This document shows positions 25,592-35,086 of a DNA stretch of 64,000 nt, one piece after another. Source of the stretch: AWTP1-13 sp963840075 (lineage in GTDB: Bacteria > Pseudomonadota > Alphaproteobacteria > Rhizobiales > Hyphomicrobiaceae); NCBI GenBank assembly GCA_963840075.1, contig CAWIXS010000039.1, positions 8,459-72,458 of the forward strand, in the 5' to 3' direction. Numbering within the stretch: position 1 is the stretch's first letter; each line of letters opens with the position of its first letter. The notes under the pieces are model-generated. The model worked only from the letters and a program-made list of their open reading frames with translations, made no database searches and was not told the origin of the DNA. A program made the position numbers and the translations under genes.

Positions 25592-28006
25592 GTGCTGGAG
25601 AGTTCGCGGACGCAGGCGTCGGGTTGCACGCCGGCCTACAGTCATCCCTGGGCGTCCTGGGTCGCCGCGACCGGCCTTGCTGCGGCGTTCGGCGTCGCCT
25701 ATCTCCTGGCAGCGCGGCTGAGCCTCGCCTTGCTGACCACGCCGGATGGCGTCGCCGCGTTCCGGCCTGCGGCCGGCCTCGCCGCGGGAGCCATGGTCGC
25801 ACTGGGATCCGCCGCGCGCATCCCCGTGGCCGTCGGCGTGGTGGCCGCGACGATCCTTGCCAACCTGACCGGGGGAGATCGCAACTTTCCGGCAGCCCTC
25901 GTCTTCGCGGCGAGCAACGCCGGCGAGGCGGTGCTGATCGCCTGGCTGATCGAGCGCCATCACGGCCCGGATTTCAGCCTGGACAACCCCAATCGGGTGC
26001 TGCGCTTCTTTCTGGCCACCGGCATTGCAACGGCCGTCTCGGCGGTCGGGGGCGCCGCGGGGTTTGCGCTCTTCAAGCCGTCCGAGGCGACGGCCCTCGC
26101 CACCTGGCTGCACTGGCTGGCTGCCGACGCCTCCGGCGTCATTGCGGTGGCCCCGCTGATGATCGGGCTGGTTCGCTCCTGGCGCGATCGCCCGGAGCTG
26201 TCGCAGGCGGTGGAGGGTGTGGGCATCCTCGCCGTGCTGGCTGTCGCAAGCCTCCTCGGCTTCGTCTGGATGACGGATCACTGGTTCACCATCCTGCCGC
26301 TCGCCGTGCTCCTGCCCCTGCTCGTGTGGCCCGCCGCCCGCTGCCCGCCGGCGTTCGCTGCGGCGGCCGTCCTCATCCTGGCCCTCGTCATGGTTGCGAC
26401 ACTCGCGTCCGGCATCGGCCGGCTGGGGGACCCGGCCGTCCCCCTCTCCCATCGCCTGCTCGCCGCACAGTCCGCCCTGCTGGCGGCCGCGATCTGCACG
26501 CTGGTCGTCGCTGCGCTGTTCGCCGAGCGGCGCTCCAGCGAGGCCCTGCTCGGCGACAGCTACCAGCGCTTGCGCACCCAGGAGGAGGCCTTCCGGCGCC
26601 TGCTCGGGTCTCTTCCAGCGGCCATCTACACGACCGACAAGTCCGGGCGCATCACCTACTGCAACCCGGCGGCTGTCGAGCTGTGGGGGATGCGCCCCGA
26701 GCTGGGAAAGGAAAAGTGGGCCGACCTTTGGCGGCTGCACTACCCCGACGGGACCTCGATGCCGCTCGACCAGCGCCCCACCCAGATCGCACTGAGCGAA
26801 GGCCGGACCGTCCGGGGCCGGGAGGCGCTGCTCGAGCGGCCCGACGGCACGCAGGTTCCGATCATGCCCTGCCCCGCGCCCCTGCGCGACGACCGGGGCA
26901 CGGTGATCGGCGTCGTCAACATGCAGGTCGATCTCACCGAGCGGAAGCGGGCCCAGGCGGCACTGGCGGAGCGCGATACCCTGCTTACGCTGGCGAGCAA
27001 GGTCGCGCGCGTCGGCAGCTACACTCTCGACTGCATCACGGGGGTCCTGCAGATGTCGCCGGGCTGCGCCGCGCTCTACGGCCTGCCGGAGGGAGCCACC
27101 GAGCTGTCGCAGGCCGAGGCCCGCGCGTGCGTGCTCGCGGAGGATCTGGCGGCGCTCGATGCGCAGTTCGCCCGGGCCTGCACGAGGCAGCAATGCGAGG
27201 TCGTGACGCAGTTTCGCGTCGTCCGTGTCAGCGACGGCGAGGTCAGATGGATCGAGACGCGCAACCTCGTCTCCTACGACGCCGGCCGGCCGTCGCGCAT
27301 CGTCGGCATCGGCATCGATGTCACCGGGCGCAAGCGGGCGGAGGAGCACCAGCGCATGCTGATTGCGGAGCTCGACCATCGCGTGAAGAACGTCCTTGCC
27401 ACCGTCAACGCCGTTGCCTCCCGAACGCAGGACACGAGCCGCTCGGGGGCGGATTTCGTGGCGGCCCTCGCCGGACGCATTCAATCCATGGCCGCGACCC
27501 ACGAGCTCTTGAGTTGCCGCCAGTGGAAGGGCGTCTCGATCCGGGAGCTGGTGCGGCGCGAGCTTGCGCCCTACATGACCGCGCGCAACACCGATCTCGA
27601 CGGCCCCGAGATGATGCTGAGCCCGGAGAGCGCCCAGGCCCTGTCGATGGTGCTGCACGAGTTGACGACCAACGCCGCCAAGCACGGCGCCCTTGCAACC
27701 GATGCCGGCCGCGTCGGCGTCCATTGGCACGCCGCGACGGGCAGGAGCGGTGATGCCTGCGTTCGCATCGAATGGCGGGAGGCCGGCGGTCCCGCGGTCC
27801 ACCCGGCGCAGAGGTCCGGCTACGGAACGGACATCATCCGCGGTCTCATTCCCCATGAGCTGGACGGCGCGGTCGACCTCGCCTTTGCGGTCGAGGGCGT
27901 TCGCTGCGACATCGACATTCCACTCGCGACGCTGCGCGGCGAGCAAGCCGCGAGCCCTTGCGGTCGGGCTCCGGCGAGCGCCCTGGCCTCGCCCGAGATC
28001 TCCTAG
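25592..28006 (+). CDS. MASE1 domain, PAS and HWE-family sensor histidine kinase
   Basis: An 804-aa membrane sensor kinase. Residues about 22-310 form the eight-helix MASE1 sensor domain. A PAS domain follows (about 328-450, with SLPAAIYTTDKSGRITYCNPA), then a second PAS/PAC (about 463-582, ending GIGIDVTGRKRAEEH). The kinase core begins with LIAELDHRVKNVLA, His596 being the phosphorylated residue, and HELTTNAAKHGAL is the N-box. The WRE sequence (IEWREAGGP) identifies the HWE subfamily. It probably signals to a response regulator not encoded here. The start is a GTG at 25592. A degraded gene follows, so it is transcriptionally alone. Confidence 0.92.
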   Translation: MLESSRTQASGCTPAYSHPWASWVAATGLAAAFGVAYLLAARLSLALLTTPDGVAAFRPAAGLAAGAMVALGSAARIPVAVGVVAATILANLTGGDRNFPAALVFAASNAGEAVLIAWLIERHHGPDFSLDNPNRVLRFFLATGIATAVSAVGGAAGFALFKPSEATALATWLHWLAADASGVIAVAPLMIGLVRSWRDRPELSQAVEGVGILAVLAVASLLGFVWMTDHWFTILPLAVLLPLLVWPAARCPPAFAAAAVLILALVMVATLASGIGRLGDPAVPLSHRLLAAQSALLAAAICTLVVAALFAERRSSEALLGDSYQRLRTQEEAFRRLLGSLPAAIYTTDKSGRITYCNPAAVELWGMRPELGKEKWADLWRLHYPDGTSMPLDQRPTQIALSEGRTVRGREALLERPDGTQVPIMPCPAPLRDDRGTVIGVVNMQVDLTERKRAQAALAERDTLLTLASKVARVGSYTLDCITGVLQMSPGCAALYGLPEGATELSQAEARACVLAEDLAALDAQFARACTRQQCEVVTQFRVVRVSDGEVRWIETRNLVSYDAGRPSRIVGIGIDVTGRKRAEEHQRMLIAELDHRVKNVLATVNAVASRTQDTSRSGADFVAALAGRIQSMAATHELLSCRQWKGVSIRELVRRELAPYMTARNTDLDGPEMMLSPESAQALSMVLHELTTNAAKHGALATDAGRVGVHWHAATGRSGDACVRIEWREAGGPAVHPAQRSGYGTDIIRGLIPHELDGAVDLAFAVEGVRCDIDIPLATLRGEQAASPCGRAPASALASPEIS

Positions 28007-28105
28007 AACCGCGACCTCGCAGGATCATGCAGAGGCCACCCTTCGAGGCGTACCGGGACACACCCCGCATGCGAGGTTGTGCAGCCATGAGTCCCTGCTT
28101 CGAGC

Positions 28106-28647
28106 CTGCGCATCGGCTTCATCCGCCCGCCAGCTCGCCACGCCGCTGGCCTGGAGCCTCGCGCGTGCCGGCCATCGCGTCGTCGGCGCGGCGAGCCGCT
28201 CGCAGGCCTCGGCGGCGCGGCTGGCGGCGGGCATCGCCAGTGCCAAGGCCTACGACGATGCCCGGGAGTCTCCTTCCTGGTGGCGCTGCTCGACGACGCG
28301 CTCGGCCCGTGGTCGGCCTTCGGCGTCGGCCGCGAGAAGGCCTTCCGCGCGCTCCTGCCGCTCATGCAAGGCACGCTGGCCGCGATCGAGGTCAACGGCC
28401 CGGTTGGGAGCCTCGCAGGCCCGATCGCCAGAGCCGACGCGGGAACCGTGGAGCGCCACCTCGCGGCGCTCGGCGAGAAGGCGCCGGCGCTGCTGCCGAG
28501 CTATCTCGACCTCGCCCTGCGCTCGCTCCCGATCGCCGAGGCCAAGGGGGCGCGGATCGGGCCAGGCTCGAACGCCTGCGCGCGCTTCTGGAGCGGTCTG
28601 CCGCCGAGCCGAGCCCCCGTCCGGGAATGCCGCGTCGTTGGCAGTAG
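28106..28647 (+). pseudogene. DUF2520/Rossmann-like oxidoreductase relic
   Basis: Remains of a gene of the Rossmann-like plus DUF2520 type (full length near 290 aa). A short RIGFI start (28109-28123) shifts frame into ARQLATPLAWSLARAGHRVVGAASR (to about 28260). The middle, including the end of the NAD(P)-binding domain, is missing. The C-terminal DUF2520 part (LLPLMQGTLAAIEVNGPVG, RADAGTVERHL, 28349-28550) follows in a different frame and shifts again into ARLERLRALLERSA before a stop at 28647. About 330 bases are lost. No start codon with a ribosome site serves the fragments. Confidence 0.72.
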
Positions 28648-28775
28648 ACGCGTGGTTTCGAGCTGCCGCAGCGCCACCCGCTTTGCCGGCCTTCGAGAAA
28701 ACGTGTATACTGCAGTAATTCTTCCGTCCTCTGTCACCTGGGGGACTGCGAACGCCGGGATTTCCGAGCCTCATC

Positions 28776-29540
28776 GTGCTCCAGGTGGTCGACTATGCAT
28801 TGCAGAACGCCACAGGCCCATTCTTGCAGATCTTGCAGAACAAGGCGCGTATCCGCCCTCTGCTCAAGCGGCATGCCGTCCTCGGGCGGCTCCCCGATGC
28901 CGTTCTCGACGGCCTGCTGCACAGGGGCCAGATCAAGAAATATGCCAAGGGCGAGGTGGTCTACCGGCGCGGCGATTTAAGCGACCGCCTCCTGCTTCTC
29001 GTCGGCGGGGGCATCAAGCTCACCATCATCACCATGCAGGCCAGGGAGATGGTGCTCCACTTCGTGGCCCTCGGCGAGACCTTCGGCGAGATTTCCGCCT
29101 ACGACGGGAAGGCGCGCGCGCTCAACGCCGTCGCGCTCGAGGCATCGGAGGTGTTCGCGATCCGTACGCGGGACCTGATGCCGGCTCTCGCCGCACATCC
29201 GCAGTGCCTGGTCGAGATCGCCCGCTCGCTGTGCGAGAAGGTGCGGGTCGGCGCGCTGCTCATCGAGAACAGGACGCTCGTGATGCGGGCGCGCGTCGCC
29301 AGGGGCCTGCTCGGGCTGGCACGACACCTCGGACGGCGGCGCAAGGACGGCATTCACCTGCAGCTGGCCGCATCGCAGGAGGAGCTCGGAAACTACCTCG
29401 GCCTGGCGCGGGCGAATGTCAGCCGGCAGCTGAGCCAGTTGAGGAAGGCCCGCCTCATCACGATCGACGGGGCACGGATCGTCATCACGGACGAGCGCGG
29501 CCTCGCGCGCCTGGCCGAGGCCGCCCTGTCGAGGACTTGA
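28776..29540 (+). CDS. Crp/Fnr family transcriptional regulator
   Basis: A 254-aa DNA-binding regulator. The cyclic-nucleotide-binding-like beta-barrel covers about residues 30-150 (RGQIKKYAKGEVVYRRGD, GETFGEISAYDGKARALNAVALEAS). A long dimer helix follows, then a winged helix-turn-helix with ASQEELGNYLGLARANVSRQLSQLRKARLI at about 198-227. No Cys cluster of the FNR type is present, and the cAMP-contact Arg-Ser pair is replaced (DGKARAL), so the ligand is unknown. The start is a GTG at 28776. It lies 405 bases upstream of a large membrane protein gene on the same strand that it might control. Confidence 0.9.
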   Translation: MLQVVDYALQNATGPFLQILQNKARIRPLLKRHAVLGRLPDAVLDGLLHRGQIKKYAKGEVVYRRGDLSDRLLLLVGGGIKLTIITMQAREMVLHFVALGETFGEISAYDGKARALNAVALEASEVFAIRTRDLMPALAAHPQCLVEIARSLCEKVRVGALLIENRTLVMRARVARGLLGLARHLGRRRKDGIHLQLAASQEELGNYLGLARANVSRQLSQLRKARLITIDGARIVITDERGLARLAEAALSRT

Positions 29541-29945
29541 CGCGGAGGGCCTGACGCCGAGGGCCTGACGCCGAGGGCCCGACGATGGGTCTTGGGGGCA
29601 GCGCCTTGCGGCGCCGCACCCCAAGCCCGCACCACCCCGCTGCCAGCTCCCGCACACGCACCGATCCGGCCGTGCACGAGAGACTGGACGGGCATCATCC
29701 GCTCTCCGCCCAGTCAGCGCTGTGCCGCAGGGCACAGGGAGCACCGGTTTCCCGAGACCAGCCGTCCAAGCATCCCGGCGCCGGAGACGCTCCGGCACCC
29801 GATCTTCCCCTTCTGTTCCTGCGGGACCGATCGAGCGCCGGTGCCACACCCTCGCCGCCGCGTTGCCCCAAGCTGCGGCTGCGCCACGACAGGAGCGCCG
29901 ATTTCGGCTATCGCCTTGGGCGGGGCATCAAGGGGGAGTAGCGTC
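29541..29945. other. 405-base gap with a short tandem repeat
   Basis: Right after the Crp/Fnr stop, a GCCTGACGCCGAGG unit is repeated about three times (29541-29585). The rest is high-GC sequence without a supported gene. GGGGGAG at 29932-29938 is the ribosome site of the next gene. Confidence 0.5.
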
Positions 29946-31781
29946 ATGGCCGACACCACTGCGGCGACGGAGGACGGCGGGGGCAGCCGTGGCGCCGACC
30001 GGGCAAACAGGGCGGTGGAGTACATCCTCGGCCGCAACACGCTGATCGGCGTGGCATCCCTGATGCTGCTCGCCATCTCCGGTTTCGCCACTTGGCACGG
30101 CATGCGCGACTTCATCATCGGCGTGTCCACGACCCCGGCCAGCCAGGGGCAGAACCTCCCGGGCGGCATGTCGGTCTCCAACGACGTGCTGGTGATCGTG
30201 GTGGTTGCCGCGCTCACCTTCCTGATGTGGCTGATGCTGCGCGAGAGCTTCGGCGCCCACCGGCGCCTGCGCGACCGGCTCATCACCTTCCCGCTCTACC
30301 TGCTCCTGGCGATCTGGTCGATCGGCTTCGGCTACGGCTTCTGGTGGAGCCTGATCTCGGGCGAGGAGGCGACCCGCACCGGCCTCGCAGGCCTGCAGGA
30401 GGACGCGCGCGACGCCAGCGCCGTGATCGCCGCCCGCATCGACGCCGTACGCGCCCAGCTCGACAGCGTGGTCTCCTGGTCGGAGAGCCAGATGGCGCGC
30501 GAGGAGACCAGCGGCGGCAGCTGCGGGGTGCCGTCCGGCGCCGGCAAGGGGCCGCTCTACAATGCGCGCCGCGCCGTGCGCGATTCCGTCACCACCCTGC
30601 GTGAAGGCATGACGCGCGCATGGCTCGATCCGGTCGCGGCCGATGTGGAGGAGCTGCGCAAGATCGCGGCGGACCTGAGCGGCGCGACGGTCGAGGAGCG
30701 CCAGAGGGCGTTCGAGGCCAAGGCGTCGGAGATCCGCGGCCGGGCACGCAACATCGCCGCGCGCTCCAACCAGCTCGGCAAGTCGACGGCGGCCGAGATG
30801 CAGGCGATCGCCAAGGCGGTTGCCAGCGCGCCGAGCACCCCCGGTTTCTCATGCTTCGACCCCACGCTCGCGGACCGCCTGAAGGCCGCGGCCGTACAGG
30901 CCGAGCAGCCCGCCGAGCTCAAGTTGCGCGAGGCCGTGTTCAACGAGGGCCCGGCCGGCGTGGCCAACGCGGTCAAGAACCTGTGGCGCAACATCGGCAC
31001 CTATTCCACGAGCCTCGTGACCTATGTGCTCTCCGGCGGCAACATCACCGCCGCCCGCACGGAGGGCGGCGAGCCCATCACCGGGCGCGACTTGATCGCG
31101 CTGCTCGCGACCATCGGCGTCGATTTGGGACTCCTGGCGCTCGGCATTCTCAATCCGCCGCCGCACGAGCCGCCGCCCCGCCGCCTTTCAGGCGCCCTCA
31201 GGCACCAGATCGGCGATGCCATCGAGATCACCACGGCGCGCGCGGGCACCTCCCGGGACTGGGTGCGGCGGCACTTCATCCATCACAACAAGGCCTCCTA
31301 CCTCGTGATACCCAACCTCTACAGCGCCGCGAGCGACGATGGGGAGGACAAGAAGAAGGAGGAGGAAGCCAGACGCGCACTCGCCATGAATCAGCTGGCC
31401 GGCATGCTGAGCGACCTGCAGCTGGTGGTGTGGCCCACCCCCGCGCGCCGTTGGCTCCGACAGAGAAGCGAGCTGGAGCGGCTGAAGGACGAGGAGAGCG
31501 AGACGAGCAACACCGACCTGAGCGAGATCCGCAAGAGGTGGCGCGAGGAGAAAGGGCTGAAGCCCGAGCATGAAGGGGTCAGCGAAAGGCCGATCCGCAA
31601 TCACGGCCTGTTCTCCAAGGCCGAGCGCGCTCTGGAGTTCGCCGGCTGGAGCGATACGGCACGCAAGGATATCGAGATCTTCCGCCTCATCGACGCCGAG
31701 GGCCTCACGCCCCTGCTGATGGTGCTCAACGAGCCCGGCGCAGGTCGGGACCGCCGCGAGCCGGAGGCCGCCCCGGCGTAA
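29946..31781 (+). CDS. Large membrane protein with helical periplasmic domain, unknown family
   Basis: A 611-aa protein I do not recognise. Three transmembrane helices lie at about residues 32-50, 80-98 and 113-138. A long, mostly helical extracytoplasmic region (about 140-380) follows, containing only two Cys (C193, C303) that could form a disulfide. A fourth helix is at about 383-402, then a proline-rich turn (NPPPHEPPPRR) and a polar cytoplasmic domain to 611 rich in Lys/Glu. The start at 29946 follows GGGGGAG; upstream read-through is not credible. The topology resembles a sensor or scaffold more than a transporter. Neighbours are a Crp/Fnr regulator upstream and a convergent SDR. Confidence 0.75.
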   Translation: MADTTAATEDGGGSRGADRANRAVEYILGRNTLIGVASLMLLAISGFATWHGMRDFIIGVSTTPASQGQNLPGGMSVSNDVLVIVVVAALTFLMWLMLRESFGAHRRLRDRLITFPLYLLLAIWSIGFGYGFWWSLISGEEATRTGLAGLQEDARDASAVIAARIDAVRAQLDSVVSWSESQMAREETSGGSCGVPSGAGKGPLYNARRAVRDSVTTLREGMTRAWLDPVAADVEELRKIAADLSGATVEERQRAFEAKASEIRGRARNIAARSNQLGKSTAAEMQAIAKAVASAPSTPGFSCFDPTLADRLKAAAVQAEQPAELKLREAVFNEGPAGVANAVKNLWRNIGTYSTSLVTYVLSGGNITAARTEGGEPITGRDLIALLATIGVDLGLLALGILNPPPHEPPPRRLSGALRHQIGDAIEITTARAGTSRDWVRRHFIHHNKASYLVIPNLYSAASDDGEDKKKEEEARRALAMNQLAGMLSDLQLVVWPTPARRWLRQRSELERLKDEESETSNTDLSEIRKRWREEKGLKPEHEGVSERPIRNHGLFSKAERALEFAGWSDTARKDIEIFRLIDAEGLTPLLMVLNEPGAGRDRREPEAAPA

Positions 31782-31853
31782 TTTGGCGAATGGGCAATGG
31801 CCAACGGCGGAAAATGCGATTCGCCACTCACCATTCGCCATCGGCGCAATCGC

Positions 31854-32580
31854 TTACGCCGCCTCGAAGACGCAGCCCGACAGGCCCTTGCCGTGCTCGG
31901 AGGCGAGGTAGAGGGCGAGCGAGGCCACATCGGCTTCGCCGGAGAGGCTCGGGCCCGGCTCGGCCGGCAGGGTCTGCGGGCGCGATGGCATTGAAGCGGA
32001 TGCCGCGCCCGGCCCATTCCTCCGCCTGCGCCCGGGTCATATCGACGAGGCTCGACTTGGCGAGCGTGGCGAACGCCTGCCTGACGCCGCCGGGGCGTCC
32101 CGAGAGCGTGGCGACGTTGAGGACGAGCCCCCGGGTCCAAGTCACGCTCATGCGGTTGGCGGCGATCTTGGAGATCAGCAGCGGCAGCTCCAGCTGGGCG
32201 GCGATCAGCCGGTCGACATCCGCCGGCGTAGCCGCAGGGTCGAGGTGGGCCGTCTCCAGCGGCACCATGTTGATGACCACGTCGAGGCCGCCGAAGGCCT
32301 GCACGGCGGATTTCGCAAGCTCAGCCGCGCCGTCCCCGCCGCCGCCTACCGGCCCGTAGGCCAGGACCTCCAGGGCCGCGGGAGCGACCACCTCGGCCAC
32401 CGCGTCCATGGCCGGGCCCGTCTCCGCGAACTGCACGGCGAGGCGCGCCCGGTGGTCGGCGAAGGCACGCGCGATGTCTACGCCGCAGCCGCGCCTGACC
32501 CCGGTGAGGAGCACGCGCTTGCCGGCAAGGTCGGGGTAGGCGGGGGCCGACAGGGCGCCCTCGATGACGCTCATCAACAT
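31854..32580 (-). pseudogene. SDR family oxidoreductase, frameshifted near the C-terminus
   Basis: A short-chain dehydrogenase/reductase of about 241 aa. It starts at ATG 32580 behind GAGGAAA. The nucleotide-binding turn is degenerate (LLTGVRRGCGVDIARAF rather than TGxxxGIG), followed by GLDVVINMVPLE and LVLNVATLSG. The usual YxxxK becomes FATLAKSS, lacking the catalytic Tyr, so even the intact form would be an atypical SDR. After RFNAIAP the frame breaks; removing one C from the GCGCCCGCAG run restores QTLPAEPGPSLSGEADVASL to a TAA at 31854-31856 (locus 3n+1). Confidence 0.75.
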
Positions 32581-32823
32581 GGGGGATTTCCTCCTCGACG
32601 CAGCCACATCGTCACCGGAACGCGATTTGCCTCTCTATCGCTTCTCCGGCCGATTCGGCTAACAAGCCCTAAACGTCCCTACTCCATGCGAGATGCGAGT
32701 CCGATTCGGGTGGCGATGTGCCGGAATCGGGCCGCCTACCCGGCGGGGATGTGGCGGCAGTGGGGCGGGCGGTTGTACATCGCCGCCGGCCTAGGGGGTG
32801 GCCCCGAGCCTTTTTCAAGGCGT

Positions 32824-33480
32824 CTATCGCCGAGCCTTATCTTGGATCGATTTCCAATCCTGTCTCTTGGCAGCAACGAGGCTGTCGTACCCAATAAGGC
32901 CAGCCAAAATCGCAAGCACAACGAAGACAGCAGTGGCCACCTTTGCTCGCCACATCCCGCGCAGGATGTCTAGCCCGATCTCCCGCAAGATCCCGGTTCC
33001 GGCCTCCGCGCTATTGCTGGGTCCGGTCTCGATGACCGCGTCGTATCTCGGTCGTTCGCTTTCGACGACGCGCGGAGCCCATGGCCGTATTGGTGGTATT
33101 AACCGCTCAATTCCATCGCAGAGATGTACAAACTGGGGATCACCGGCTTTGCCACTCCAGTGAGTCAGGTCCGTCGCCTGCATCATCTTGAAGATCGATG
33201 GCGGGGTCACACCCTCAATCGTTACGGGAACCAGGCACTTGCGTTCTCGTCCCTCGTGGGCCTCCGCCCGCACCCAATCGGAGTCGATCGACATCCTGCT
33301 CCAGACCGCGACGACGCACTTGGCCGCCGCCAGCTCCGTCTCGATCACCTTGTCCCAGGTCTCCCCCACCCCAATGCGGGTGTCCCACCACACCGACCAG
33401 CCCTTCCCCTCCAGGGCCTCGGCCAGGGGCCGCACTTTCTCGCGGTCCTCGCGCTTGTAGCTCAGAAAAATATCGGCCAT
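32824..33480 (-). CDS. TIR domain protein with C-terminal transmembrane helix
   Basis: A 218-aa protein. Residues 1-130 are a TIR domain: MADIFLSYKRED (betaA/box 1), VWWDTRIGVGETW (BB loop), CVVAVWSRMSIDSDWVRAEA with the likely catalytic Glu73 four residues after Trp69, and HWSG. A linker (130-180) leads to one transmembrane helix (about 181-199) and a short basic tail. TIR domains of this type cleave NAD or make cyclic ADP-ribose in antiphage defence. Many rhizobial TIR proteins continue into TPR or other domains after a helix; this one stops, so it is either minimal or truncated. The ATG at 33480 follows GGAG; an in-frame TTG is at 33486. GC is lower than in flanking genes. Confidence 0.87.
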   Translation of the reverse strand: MADIFLSYKREDREKVRPLAEALEGKGWSVWWDTRIGVGETWDKVIETELAAAKCVVAVWSRMSIDSDWVRAEAHEGRERKCLVPVTIEGVTPPSIFKMMQATDLTHWSGKAGDPQFVHLCDGIERLIPPIRPWAPRVVESERPRYDAVIETGPSNSAEAGTGILREIGLDILRGMWRAKVATAVFVVLAILAGLIGYDSLVAAKRQDWKSIQDKARR

Positions 33481-33554
33481 GCCCAATGCTCCGCCCGCCT
33501 GAAACGGGCTCAGTCATAGCCGCTCGGCGTTGCGCGGAAAAGGCCGCCGGAAAC

Positions 33555-33667
33555 GTAGGGCGCAATCGTGCGTCAGCGCGATTGCGCCGAGCCGACTTCG
33601 CCACACACGCCGCCGGCTGAGGAGAGCGCGCATCGGCGCAATGCTGCTACGCCGCATTGCGCCCTAC
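33555..33667. repeat. Palindromic repeat with GTAGGGCGCAA ends
   Basis: GTAGGGCGCAA (from 33555) and TTGCGCCCTAC (ending 33667) bound about 113 bases that include GCGATTGCGCC and CGCATTGCG arms. It fills the gap between the TIR gene start and the omega-aminotransferase gene. Same family as 22110-22197. Confidence 0.75.
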
Positions 33668-33757
33668 GCCCCTGCGCCAGCTTACCGCCCTTGGACGCCG
33701 CCGCTCGCCCTGCTAGAAGCCTCTGAAAACCACACCACCTTACCTCCGGAGGCCGCC

Positions 33758-35086
33758 ATGGCGCCGCTCGACATGAAACCCAACGAGCTCGAGTCCTACT
33801 GGGTGCCGTTCACGCCCAACCGCGCGTTCAAGAAGCGCCCGCGCCTGTTCGCCGGCGCCAAGGACCTCGTCCTCTTCAAGCCCGACGGCAGCGAGGTGAT
33901 CGATGCCACCTCGGGCCTCTTCTGCGTCAACGCCGGGCACTGCCGCGAGCCGATCGTCAAGGCCATCCAGGAGACGGCCGCCAAGCTCGACTACTCCCCC
34001 GCCTTCTCGTACAGCCACCCCAAGGTGTTCGAGCTGGCCTCGCGCCTAGCCCTGCTGGCCCCCGGCGACCTCGACTACGCCTTCTTCGCCAACTCCGGCT
34101 CCGAGGCTGTGGATACCGCGCTGAAAATGGCGCTCGCCTATCACAAGGCCAAGGGCGAGGGCGCACGCACCCGTTTCATCGGCCGCGAGCGCGGCTACCA
34201 CGGCATCGGCTTCGGCGGCATCTCGGTGGGCGGCATCGGCGCCAACCGCAAGCAGTTCGGCAACATGCTCTCCGGCGTCGATCATCTGCAGGCCACCTAT
34301 AACCGCGCCGAGCAGGCCTTCACCAAGGGCGAGCCGGAGTGGGGCGCGCACCTCGCCGACGAGCTCACCCGCCTCATCAATCTGCACGATGCCTCCACGA
34401 TTGCCGCCGTCATCGTCGAGCCGGTGGCAGGCTCGACCGGCATCATCCCGCCGCCCAAGGGCTACCTCGAGAAGCTGCGCGCCATCACGGCCCAGCACGG
34501 CATCCTGCTGATCCTCGACGAGGTGATCACGGGCTTCGGCCGGCTCGGCGTGGCGTTCGCCTCCGAGCGCTACGGCGTCGTGCCCGACCTCATCACCTTC
34601 GCCAAGGGCGTCACCAACGCCGCCGTGCCGATGGCGGGCGTGATGGCGTCCAAGAGGATCTACGACGCCTTCATGACGGGTCCGGAGCACATGGTGGAGC
34701 TGTTCCACGGCTACACCTACTCGGGCCATCCGCTGGCGGCCGCCGCCGGCATCGCCACGCTCGATCTCTACAAGGACGAGGGCCTGTTCGAGCGCGCCCA
34801 GAAGCTGGAGCCGGTGCTCGCCGACGCCATGATGAGCCTCAAGGGCGAGCCCAACGTGGTGGACATCCGCACCGTCGGCCTGCTCTGCGGCATCGACCTC
34901 GAGCCGATCCCCGGCAAGCCGGGCCTCAGGGGCTTCGAGGCCACCGAGAAGATGTACCACGACCTCGACATCTACGTGCGCATGGCGATGGACACCCTGG
35001 TGGTGGCCCCGCCGCTGATCGCCACCGAGTCCGACATCGCCGAGATCCGCGACCGCATCGCCAAGGTCATCAAGGCGGTGGCGTGA
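33758..35086 (+). CDS. Omega-amino acid--pyruvate aminotransferase (class III)
   Basis: A 442-aa PLP enzyme of the class III group. SYWVPFTPNRAFKKRPRL at the start is characteristic of the beta-alanine/omega-amino acid--pyruvate aminotransferases. The cofactor-binding NSGSEAVDTALKMA, ERGYHGIGFG, LLILDEVITGFGRLG (Asp for the pyridine ring), and TFAKGVTNAAVPM (the PLP Lys in FAKG) are all present. It transfers amino groups from beta-alanine or similar omega-amines to pyruvate. The ATG at 33758 follows CCGGAGG. The gene is flanked by palindromic repeats on both sides and appears to be monocistronic. Confidence 0.92.
   Translation: MAPLDMKPNELESYWVPFTPNRAFKKRPRLFAGAKDLVLFKPDGSEVIDATSGLFCVNAGHCREPIVKAIQETAAKLDYSPAFSYSHPKVFELASRLALLAPGDLDYAFFANSGSEAVDTALKMALAYHKAKGEGARTRFIGRERGYHGIGFGGISVGGIGANRKQFGNMLSGVDHLQATYNRAEQAFTKGEPEWGAHLADELTRLINLHDASTIAAVIVEPVAGSTGIIPPPKGYLEKLRAITAQHGILLILDEVITGFGRLGVAFASERYGVVPDLITFAKGVTNAAVPMAGVMASKRIYDAFMTGPEHMVELFHGYTYSGHPLAAAAGIATLDLYKDEGLFERAQKLEPVLADAMMSLKGEPNVVDIRTVGLLCGIDLEPIPGKPGLRGFEATEKMYHDLDIYVRMAMDTLVVAPPLIATESDIAEIRDRIAKVIKAVA

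Noticed and set aside
25340..27946. An 868-codon open frame antisense to the MASE1 kinase gene
   Set aside because: No ribosome site and no recognisable domain; the sense strand has clear sensor and kinase motifs.
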